From NCBI RefSeq assembly GCF_900101875.1, contig NZ_FNAI01000009.1:186001-250000 (forward strand): DNA of 64,000 nucleotides, given 5' to 3'. The notes beneath the pieces are model-generated. The model ran no database searches. It was not told the origin of the DNA and was given only the letters and a program-made list of their open reading frames with translations. The position numbers were made by a program, and so were the translations under genes. Source of the DNA: Mucilaginibacter pineti (lineage in GTDB: Bacteria > Bacteroidota > Bacteroidia > Sphingobacteriales > Sphingobacteriaceae). This document shows positions 16,930 through 24,416 of the stretch, in pieces (positions within the stretch are counted from its first letter, which is position 1; every line of letters starts with the position of its first letter).

Positions 16930-17700
16930 TTATTTAAACTCTTTGTATAAGCCCAAAGTTAATTGCCCTTCGGTAATTGGCTGGTGCGTTAACGTACGGC
17001 CAAGGGTACTTGTACGGCCGGTTGTAGTTAGCTTAGGACCATCAGAGTTAATGTAGTTTCCTTTAACAAACAATCCCCAGCCTGCGCCGGTGCTTAGGCG
17101 CATGGCTATGCTGCCGCCGTATGCAAAAGCAATAGCCTTTGAACTTTGCTGTATAAATGTGCCTGCCTGCTCAGGAACGCCGGTAATATCAACAGATATT
17201 TGCGGCGTAGCAAAGCTTTTGATAACTCCTGCCGATGCCCTGAAATCAAACCTCAGCGCTTTCCATGCCAAAGAATATTGGGGGCCAAGCAAGGCGTTGA
17301 TGCTTCTGTAACGTTTATCGGCTGTTACGGTAGATCCATCTGCTTTAAAGTCATTCGTGTAACCAGATGAGATGATCTGATCGTCCTCGAAGCTTAAATT
17401 ACCCTGGTCCTGGTATGAAACGGTATAGCCCAGGCCTAAGTTTTTGTAAAAGTAAGCAGCACCGTCAATAGCGTAAACAAGGCCTTTTTTACCAAAGCCC
17501 GATTTCATATTGGTGTAATCAACCTTTTTAAAATTGCCATAAGGGTTTGATACCCCTGCAGATAAGCTTATGTAGCTTTTTAGTTTTATAGTGCCATCAT
17601 CATCGCTGGCATCATCACTTATTTTATTATCCTGAGCTTTGGCATTAAATGCAATAAGCATTAAAAAAGCTGCTGTAAACAATGTAAAGGTTTGTTTCAT
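16930..17700 (-). CDS. Outer-membrane beta-barrel protein
   Basis: The preferred start at 17700 gives 256 residues with a signal peptide (MKQTFTLFTAAFLMLIAFNAKA, cleavage near AQD). An acidic linker (SDDASDDDGTIKL) and a set of amphipathic strands (YISLSAGVSNPYGNF to GQLTLGLYKEF) follow. This resembles the generic PorT/OmpW-like barrels common in Bacteroidota. The function is unknown. The reading from 17718 adds six residues before the signal peptide and is less likely. Confidence 0.75.
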   Translation of the reverse strand: MKQTFTLFTAAFLMLIAFNAKAQDNKISDDASDDDGTIKLKSYISLSAGVSNPYGNFKKVDYTNMKSGFGKKGLVYAIDGAAYFYKNLGLGYTVSYQDQGNLSFEDDQIISSGYTNDFKADGSTVTADKRYRSINALLGPQYSLAWKALRFDFRASAGVIKSFATPQISVDITGVPEQAGTFIQQSSKAIAFAYGGSIAMRLSTGAGWGLFVKGNYINSDGPKLTTTGRTSTLGRTLTHQPITEGQLTLGLYKEFK

Positions 17701-17935
17701 GTTGTAATGTTGTACCAATTTTAAATATAAACTTTGCTAATTAACAGGTTTATCTGGTTTAGCAAACGTGTAAAAAAAAGCATTATTATAATGAATGCTT
17801 CGGGATGATAAAAACAAAGTCGCCAATGCGGTTGCCTGATTTTTATAATCGGGTGCTAATATAGCTTGCCCTGCTCAATTAAATGGCAGCAAAGGGCAAA
17901 ATTAACAACTTTTAACCTTTATTTGCTTAAATGGC

Positions 17936-17967
17936 TTGCCCGCATATAGGCCAAATAGCTATCTTTA
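17936..17967 (+). promoter_or_regulatory. Promoter of the prolyl oligopeptidase gene
   Basis: TTG at 17936-17938, 21 nt, then TATCTTTA at 17960-17967 match the Bacteroidota promoter pattern, 22 bp before the start codon. Confidence 0.55.
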
Positions 17968-17989
17968 GTTTCCTGTAATTTAATTCAAG

Positions 17990-20110
17990 ATGAAAAAAAC
18001 ACCCTGTTTATTTGCATTAGCTGTTTTATTTTGCGGCTATACCCACGCACAACAAATGAATATTAAAACTTTGCCATACCCGCAGCCTAAAAAGGGTGAT
18101 ACCGTTGATACTTATTTTGGCACCGCCGTGCCCGACCCTTACCGCTGGCTGGAAAACGACCAGGCTACCGATACCAAAGCCTGGGTTGCCGACGAAAATA
18201 AAGTAACCCAAAACTACCTGCAGCAAATTCCCTATCGCGAAGAAATGCGCAAGCGCCTGGAGGTGCTTTGGAATTATGAAAAATACAGTGCCCCTTTCAA
18301 AGAGGGTAAATACACCTATTTTTATAAGAATGATGGCTTGCAAAGTCAATCGGTGCTGTACCGGCAGGTTGGCGATAACGGCACACCCGAGGTTTTTTTA
18401 GATCCCAACAAATTCTCGACCGATGGTACTACCTCTTTGCAGGGTATAAACTTTACCAAAAACGGCGATATGGCTGCCTACCAGATCTCAGAAGGCGGAT
18501 CAGACTGGCGCAAGGTTATCGTTATAAAAACCAGCGACGGAACAGCCGTTGGCGATACGCTTATCGATGTAAAATTCAGCGGCCTTGCCTGGAAAGGTAC
18601 TGATGGCTTTTATTATAGCAGCTACGATAAGCCAAAGGCGGGCAGCCAGCTATCGGGCTTAACGCAGTACCACAAATTATTTTACCATAAACTGGGTACC
18701 CCGCAAAGTGCCGATCAGTTGATCTTTGGGGGCGATAAAACACCGCGCCGGTATATTGGCGCATCCCTTACCGAAGATGAGCGCTTTTTAGAGATATCCG
18801 CAGCCACCTCAACTACCGGTAACGAGCTATATATACAGGACCTTAGCAAACCGGGTAGCCCTATTGTTACTGTGGTTGATAATTTCGATAACCAGCACCA
18901 CATATTGGATAACGTTGGCAGCAAGCTGTACATTCTTACCAATATTTACTCGCCCAATTTTAAAATTGTAACTGTTGATGCCTCGGCACCCACCGTTACG
19001 CATTGGAAAAATCTTATCCCCGAAACCAAAAATGTACTGAGCGCCACTACCGGCGGCGGTAAAATTTTTGCCGAATACCTTAAAGATGCTACCTCATTTG
19101 TACAGCAGTATGATATGAATGGTAAACTGGAGCGCACCATCACCCTGCCATCGGTAGGTACGGCGGGCGGCTTTGGTGCAAAAAAGGAGGAAAAGGAAAC
19201 CTATTACACCTTTACCAGCTACATATACCCGCCAACTATTTTTAAGTTAGATATAGCCAGCGGACAATCAACCGTGTACAAAAAATCGGGCGTGCAGTTT
19301 GATCCTGAGCTTTACGAATCAAAGCAGGTTTTTTATACATCGAAGGATAAAACCAAAGTGCCGATGATTATCACCTATAAAAAAGGAACAGTGCTGAACG
19401 GTCAAAATCCCACTTTGCTTTATGCTTACGGCGGTTTTGGAATTAGTCTTACGCCAGCCTTTAGTACGGCAAACATCATCTTGCTGGAGCACGGCGGTAT
19501 TTACGCCGTTCCCAACCTGCGCGGCGGCGGCGAATACGGCGAAACCTGGCACCGCAAGGGCATTAAAATGAAAAAACAAAACGTGTTTGACGATTTTATT
19601 GCTGCGGCTGAGTACCTCATTAAAAATAAATATACCTCGAAAGAGCATTTAGCCGTATCCGGCGGTTCAAACGGTGGGCTGCTCATTGGCGCTATGCTTA
19701 CCCAGCGGCCCGATCTGTTTAAGGTAGCTTTCCCTGCCGTTGGCGTTATGGATATGCTGCGCTACAATAAGTTTACCGCAGGTGCAGGCTGGAGCTATGA
19801 TTACGGCACCGCCGAAGATTCAAAAGAAATGTTTGAATACCTGTACAACTACTCGCCATACCATGCCCTAAAACCGCAGGACTACCCAGCCACCATGGTT
19901 ACTACCGCCGATCATGACGACCGCGTGGTGCCCGCCCATTCCTTTAAATTTGGCGCGCGACTGCAGGAATACCAGAAAGGCACTGCCCCGGTACTTATCC
20001 GCATTGAAACCAAGGCAGGTCATGGTGCAGGCCAGTCAACCGCGCAGGTAATCAGCGGCCAGGTTGATAAATGGGCCTTTATGTTTTGGAACATGGGGAT
20101 TAAGTGGTAG
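17990..20110 (+). CDS. Secreted prolyl oligopeptidase (S9A)
   Basis: This 706-residue serine peptidase cleaves after proline in short peptides. A signal peptide (MKKTPCLFALAVLFCGYTHA) points to the periplasm. The N-terminal part is the seven-bladed propeller gating domain (DPYRWLEN at its start). The C-terminal alpha/beta hydrolase domain holds Ser560 in SGGSNGG, the acid in DHDDRVVP and the His in GHGAG. All three catalytic elements are present and the length is normal. It is monocistronic. Confidence 0.93.
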   Translation: MKKTPCLFALAVLFCGYTHAQQMNIKTLPYPQPKKGDTVDTYFGTAVPDPYRWLENDQATDTKAWVADENKVTQNYLQQIPYREEMRKRLEVLWNYEKYSAPFKEGKYTYFYKNDGLQSQSVLYRQVGDNGTPEVFLDPNKFSTDGTTSLQGINFTKNGDMAAYQISEGGSDWRKVIVIKTSDGTAVGDTLIDVKFSGLAWKGTDGFYYSSYDKPKAGSQLSGLTQYHKLFYHKLGTPQSADQLIFGGDKTPRRYIGASLTEDERFLEISAATSTTGNELYIQDLSKPGSPIVTVVDNFDNQHHILDNVGSKLYILTNIYSPNFKIVTVDASAPTVTHWKNLIPETKNVLSATTGGGKIFAEYLKDATSFVQQYDMNGKLERTITLPSVGTAGGFGAKKEEKETYYTFTSYIYPPTIFKLDIASGQSTVYKKSGVQFDPELYESKQVFYTSKDKTKVPMIITYKKGTVLNGQNPTLLYAYGGFGISLTPAFSTANIILLEHGGIYAVPNLRGGGEYGETWHRKGIKMKKQNVFDDFIAAAEYLIKNKYTSKEHLAVSGGSNGGLLIGAMLTQRPDLFKVAFPAVGVMDMLRYNKFTAGAGWSYDYGTAEDSKEMFEYLYNYSPYHALKPQDYPATMVTTADHDDRVVPAHSFKFGARLQEYQKGTAPVLIRIETKAGHGAGQSTAQVISGQVDKWAFMFWNMGIKW

Positions 20111-20179
20111 GTTTTGAGGTGTGATATTAAATATCGAACACTGAATTTGAATATCGAATAATAAAGGAAACAGGGCCTT

Positions 20180-20225
20180 GTGCGATTCCCCTCTCGAGAG
20201 GGGGGGAGGAGTGTGTTATTCAGCA
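20180..20225. repeat. CCCCTCTCGAGAGGGG repeat, uninterrupted copy
   Basis: GTGCGATTCCCCTCTCGAGA followed by a G-run and GGAGTGTGTT is a close match to the sequence obtained by removing the 235-bp insert at 31933-32167. It therefore serves as an empty-site reference for that insertion. An AATATCGAACACTGAATTTG-type repeat precedes it at about 20135-20160. Confidence 0.75.
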
Positions 20226-20270
20226 TTGCAACACACACAAACACAGTCGCTACCTTTTTAAAATAAACTA

Positions 20271-21047
20271 ATGAAAAAATACCTTTTTGCAGCTACCATA
20301 CTGCTGCTTAATATCACATCCGCTTTTGCTCAGAATAAAAAGCCCAACATCAACATAGTTTTTATTGGCAACAGCATAACCCAAGGCGCGCAGCTTGCCA
20401 ATGCTGCTACGGAAGCCCCGCCTGCTACTGCGGTGGCTTATCTGCGTAAGCAAATCAATTTGGGTACGGTTGAATTTAGCAACCAGGGCCATAGCGGTTA
20501 CACCACGCTTGATTTTTTACCCGGCGAGGGCGATACTTTTACCAAAGTTGAACAGGCAGCAAATGCCTTTAACGATAAACAGGCCCTGCTCATCTTCTCC
20601 ATGAAACTGGGTACCAATGATAGCGCCATACAGGGAACCCACGGCGCGCCGGTAGCTCCCGATACCTATATCCAAAACGTAAAGACCATTATAGATAAAC
20701 TACTGGCCGATTTTCCCCAGGCTGTTGTGGTGTTGCAGCACCCTATCTGGTATAGCCCTAATACTTATAATGGTTCAAAATATTTGCAGGAGGGTTTATC
20801 GAGGCTGCAAAGTTACATTCCCAAGCTGGATAGCCTTGCAGCCAGTTACACAGCAACTAATCCTAAACATGTTTTTGTGGGCGATAAAAAAGCATTCCGC
20901 TATTTCAAAAAACATCACCTTACCGAGCTTGTTCCCGAAAACGGCCAGAAAGGCATATTTTACCTGCACCCTAATAAGACAGGCGCCGTATCATTAGGTG
21001 AATTTTGGGGTAAGGCGATCGATAGGGTTGTGAAAAAGTTGCGATAG
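20271..21047 (+). CDS. Secreted SGNH/GDSL-family hydrolase
   Basis: This 258-residue protein has a signal peptide (MKKYLFAATILLLNITSAFA) and the SGNH blocks: block I FIGNSITQG with the nucleophile Ser, block II with NQGHSGYTT, block III KLGTNDS and block V LHPNKTG with the catalytic His. The residue three before that His is Phe where many members have Asp, so it may use a Ser-His dyad. It probably acts as an esterase or glycan deacetylase in the periplasm, but the substrate is unknown. It follows the prolyl oligopeptidase after a repeat-filled gap. Confidence 0.82.
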   Translation: MKKYLFAATILLLNITSAFAQNKKPNINIVFIGNSITQGAQLANAATEAPPATAVAYLRKQINLGTVEFSNQGHSGYTTLDFLPGEGDTFTKVEQAANAFNDKQALLIFSMKLGTNDSAIQGTHGAPVAPDTYIQNVKTIIDKLLADFPQAVVVLQHPIWYSPNTYNGSKYLQEGLSRLQSYIPKLDSLAASYTATNPKHVFVGDKKAFRYFKKHHLTELVPENGQKGIFYLHPNKTGAVSLGEFWGKAIDRVVKKLR

Positions 21048-21069
21048 CCGCCATGATAAAAAAAGTTTT

Positions 21070-21188
21070 GTCATTTCGACGAGGTACGAGGAGAAATCTT
21101 ATACGATATGCAAGTGGACTCAGTATTTCATATAAGATTTCTCCTTGCCCCCTCACACACAATTCCCAGGCTTGCTCGTGTCGATGAC
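21070..21188. repeat. GTCATTTCGA-family palindromic element, copy 3
   Basis: The ends are GTCATTTCGACGAG and TCGATGAC, and the inner inverted words are GAGAAATCTTATA and TATAAGATTTCTC. It lies 22 bp past the SGNH hydrolase stop. Confidence 0.8.
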
Positions 21189-21304
21189 AACGTTTTTTAT
21201 ACCTTCCAGACACCTTAGAAAACCACGCATTCTCACGCAACCTACCTGATATTTTTCATTCATTTTATCCACTTCCTCTGCTTCAAAACCAAAATTAGGT
21301 TAAT

Positions 21305-21514
21305 ATGTTGTTGGGTATTATGAAGTATGCCTTATTTTATCTGCCACTTATTTTTTTAGTCCTTTCCTACGGATACAAGCGCAAATCCCGCCGCTTGTTT
21401 TCCTCTGGCCGTGTGCCCGATATTGTTACCGCCAATAACCTGTCGGCCTTGTACGCCTTTTTGGCGGTCGTTATATTTGTTATGCTGTTTGCAATCTTAA
21501 ATCTCGAAATGTAA
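21305..21514 (+). CDS. Small two-helix membrane protein, hypothetical
   Basis: The 69-residue frame (or 64 from the ATG at 21320) encodes two hydrophobic helices (YALFYLPLIFLVLSYGY and ALYAFLAVVIFVMLFAIL) joined by a basic loop (KRKSRRLFSSGR). Positive charges between the helices suit a hairpin with its loop in the cytoplasm. No family was recognised. It is called because its composition is protein-like and it fills the gap before tex, and it could be spurious. Confidence 0.45.
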   Translation: MLLGIMKYALFYLPLIFLVLSYGYKRKSRRLFSSGRVPDIVTANNLSALYAFLAVVIFVMLFAILNLEM

Positions 21515-21632
21515 GACGGCTATTGCCTACTCGCGTGTATTATTGAATAGCTATGCTGTTATACCAATTGTTAGCAATCTTTTTTTGAATTGTAAGCTGA
21601 TTCTCCCAACTTCGCAGTCCGAATTTTAATGT

Positions 21633-23900
21633 ATGACAGCTCATTATAAAAAAATAGCCCAGGAACTTTCCATTGCCGAAAAACAGGTAAGCGCCACCGT
21701 TGAATTACTTGACGAAGGCGCAACCGTTCCGTTCATATCCCGTTACCGTAAAGAGGTTACCGGCACGCTCGACGAGGTACAGGTGGCTGAGATCCGCGAC
21801 CGCATACAACAACTGCGCGACCTGGATAAACGCCGCGAGGCCATCCTTAAGTCGCTTACCGATATGGGCAAGCTTACGCCCGAACTGGAAAAGCTGATAA
21901 ACGCTGCTGAAACAATGGTATCGCTGGAGGATATTTACCTGCCCTATCGCCCAAAACGCAAAACCCGCGCCACCACCGCCCGCGAAAAAGGCTTGCAGCC
22001 CCTGGCCGATCTGTTGCTAAATCAGCACCGGGCCGACCTGCAAACCGAGGCCGAAAAATATATTGATGCCGAAAAAGGTGTTAACAGTATAGAAGAAGCG
22101 CTGGCCGGGGCAAGGGATATTATTGCCGAAACCATCAGTGAAAATGCCGAAGTACGTACCCGCGTTCGCGAATTGTTTATAGAGAAGGGAACTTTTCAGT
22201 CGAAAGTTATTGACGGTAAGGAGCAGGAGGGCATTAAATACAAAGATTATTTCGACTGGACGGAGCCTGTAAAATCGGCACCATCGCACCGTATCCTGGC
22301 CATGCGTCGCGGCGAAAAGGAAGAGATCCTTTGGCTGGATATTAAACCAACTGAAGAGGAAGCTATAGATATCCTGGAACAAACATTTGTAAAAGCCAAT
22401 AACCCATCTGCCGACCAAGTGAAGCAGGCAATTGCCGATGGTTACAAGCGCCTGCTTAAACCCTCAATGGAAACAGAAGTGCGCCTGTTTACCAAGAAGA
22501 AAGCCGATGAAGAAGCTATCCGTGTATTTGCCGAGAATGCGCGCCAGCTTTTGTTAGGCGCACCGCTTGGTCAAAAACGGGTAATGGCTATCGATCCGGG
22601 TTTCCGTACGGGCTGTAAGCTGGTTTGTTTGGATGAGCAGGGCAAACTGTTGGAGAATACCGCCATTTACCCGCACACCGGCGCAGGCCAGGCACGCGAG
22701 GCCGAGAAAACTGTTCAGCACCTGTTTCAAAAATATAATATAGAAGCTATAGCCATAGGTAACGGTACCGCTGGTCGCGAAACCGAGCTGTTTGTGCGTA
22801 ACCTTAACCTGCCCGGCGTGGTAATTGTTATGGTTAACGAAAGCGGTGCTTCCATCTATTCCGCATCTGATGTGGCGAGGGAGGAGTTTCCGGCTAAGGA
22901 TATTACGGTTAGGGGCGCGGTATCTATCGGTCGCCGGTTAATGGATCCTTTGGCCGAGCTGGTGAAGATCGACCCAAAATCAATAGGCGTAGGCCAGTAC
23001 CAGCATGATGTTGATCAGAATAAACTGCAAACATCATTAGATGATACAGTAATGAGCTGCGTAAACGCCGTTGGTGTTGAACTTAACACCGCATCGAAAC
23101 AAATTTTGGCCTACGTGTCTGGTCTGGGTCCGCAGCTGGCGCAAAATATTGTGGAATACCGCGATCAGAACGGCGCCTTTAAACGCCGCAGCGAACTGAA
23201 AAAAGTGCCCCGCCTGGGTGATAAGGCATTTGAACAGGCAGCAGGATTTTTACGCATCCACCATGCCGAAAACCCGCTTGATTCAAGCGCGGTACACCCC
23301 GAGCGTTACAGCCTGCTGGAGCAGATTGCCAAAGACATGAAATGTACGGTGAAGGACCTCATGGGCGATGCCGTGATCCGCAGAAGCATTCCTCTGCAAA
23401 AATATACATCGGAAACCGTTGGTTTGCCTACGCTAAACGATATTATGGCCGAACTTGCCAAGCCCGGTCGCGACCCGCGTGAGCAATTCGAGGCCTTTAG
23501 CTTTACCGACGGCGTAAATGCCATTGGCGATTTAAAAGTAGGTATGAAACTGCCCGGTATTGTTACAAACATTACCAATTTTGGGGCCTTTGTTGATATC
23601 GGCGTTCACCAGGATGGCTTGGTTCACCTGAGCCAGATCACCAACAGGTATATTAAAGATCCTAATGAAGTATTAAAGGTGCATCAAAAGGTGGAAGTAA
23701 CCGTTACCGAGGTTGATGTTAACCGTAAGCGCATAGCCTTGTCAATGAAAGAGAATGATAAGAGTGAGCGCCCGCAGGAAAGAAGAAATGACGACAGAAG
23801 GCCTGCCGGTAATAAACCATCTTTTAACAAAAAGCCCGAGCAAACACCCGAAACAGATATCGCCATAAAACTGGCAGCCTTAAAAAACAAGTTTAAATAA
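21633..23900 (+). CDS. tex: Tex-family RNA-binding transcription accessory protein
   Basis: This 755-residue cytoplasmic protein has the Tex order: N-terminal helical domain (VPFISRYRKEVTG), YqgF/RNase-H-like domain (VMAIDPGFRTGCKL, about residue 320 on), helix-hairpin-helix repeats (GLGPQLAQNIVEYRD) and a C-terminal S1 domain (GIVTNITNFGAFVDIGVHQD, about 640-710). A charged tail follows. Tex binds nucleic acids and affects transcription and stress tolerance in several bacteria. It is monocistronic, with a hairpin at 23918-23947. Confidence 0.94.
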   Translation: MTAHYKKIAQELSIAEKQVSATVELLDEGATVPFISRYRKEVTGTLDEVQVAEIRDRIQQLRDLDKRREAILKSLTDMGKLTPELEKLINAAETMVSLEDIYLPYRPKRKTRATTAREKGLQPLADLLLNQHRADLQTEAEKYIDAEKGVNSIEEALAGARDIIAETISENAEVRTRVRELFIEKGTFQSKVIDGKEQEGIKYKDYFDWTEPVKSAPSHRILAMRRGEKEEILWLDIKPTEEEAIDILEQTFVKANNPSADQVKQAIADGYKRLLKPSMETEVRLFTKKKADEEAIRVFAENARQLLLGAPLGQKRVMAIDPGFRTGCKLVCLDEQGKLLENTAIYPHTGAGQAREAEKTVQHLFQKYNIEAIAIGNGTAGRETELFVRNLNLPGVVIVMVNESGASIYSASDVAREEFPAKDITVRGAVSIGRRLMDPLAELVKIDPKSIGVGQYQHDVDQNKLQTSLDDTVMSCVNAVGVELNTASKQILAYVSGLGPQLAQNIVEYRDQNGAFKRRSELKKVPRLGDKAFEQAAGFLRIHHAENPLDSSAVHPERYSLLEQIAKDMKCTVKDLMGDAVIRRSIPLQKYTSETVGLPTLNDIMAELAKPGRDPREQFEAFSFTDGVNAIGDLKVGMKLPGIVTNITNFGAFVDIGVHQDGLVHLSQITNRYIKDPNEVLKVHQKVEVTVTEVDVNRKRIALSMKENDKSERPQERRNDDRRPAGNKPSFNKKPEQTPETDIAIKLAALKNKFK

Positions 23901-23917
23901 ACACCGATGGTATTAGT

Positions 23918-23947
23918 AACTTACGAAGCTATAGGCTTCGTAAGTTT
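23918..23947. terminator. AACTTACGAAG hairpin after tex
   Basis: AACTTACGAAGC and GCTTCGTAAGTT form an exact stem with a short loop, 17 bp past the tex stop. The same stem sequence recurs at 34539-34570 after another gene, so it may be a small mobile or selected terminator-like repeat. Confidence 0.65.
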
Positions 23948-23988
23948 GCAGATGAGGTTGAGGTTTGAAGGTTTTTAGCAGCTTAATA

Positions 23989-24315
23989 TCAATTGGCTTT
24001 TTCGCTGTATTTTATAGCATCGGCCTTTACTGTCGAATTATCCTTGCCGGTTGTTTGCAGAATAATTACACCATCGGCACCCATAGCTTTTGATTTATTA
24101 ACCAGCGCCTTTTTTACAACCTCCTGGTCCAAATCGTTAATCATGGAAAGGTGGCCTATTACCTTGTACTCCTGTTTAATGTCTTTGGCGTCGTAATAAA
24201 CATCCACTTTGTTGGTTGCCGGGTAAGCATCGCCCAAATAGTTTACCATAGTACCGCAGGAGGTTAAAAAAAGACAGGTGGCAATGGCAATGTGCTGTAG
24301 TTTTAAAATTTTCAT
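23989..24315 (-). CDS. Small lipoprotein of unknown function
   Basis: This 108-residue lipoprotein has a lipobox ending FLTSC (Cys20) and a mature domain of about 85 residues (VDVYYDAKDIKQEYKVIGHL, then AKAMGADGVIIL-type ending). The pattern strand-helix-AxGADGVI resembles the YbjQ/heavy-metal-binding-like small domains often found in lipoproteins, but this is only a resemblance. The longer frame from 24393 would bury the signal peptide and is rejected. It is convergent with tex. Confidence 0.7.
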   Translation of the reverse strand: MKILKLQHIAIATCLFLTSCGTMVNYLGDAYPATNKVDVYYDAKDIKQEYKVIGHLSMINDLDQEVVKKALVNKSKAMGADGVIILQTTGKDNSTVKADAIKYSEKAN

Positions 24316-24416
24316 GTAGATAGGGTTATATGTACATGAGAGTAATAAAAGCGCCGGTGGTTTAACGCTCGCAGAAAAAAAATACAGTAACAAATTTGTT
24401 AGGAGTCCGGCACCCT

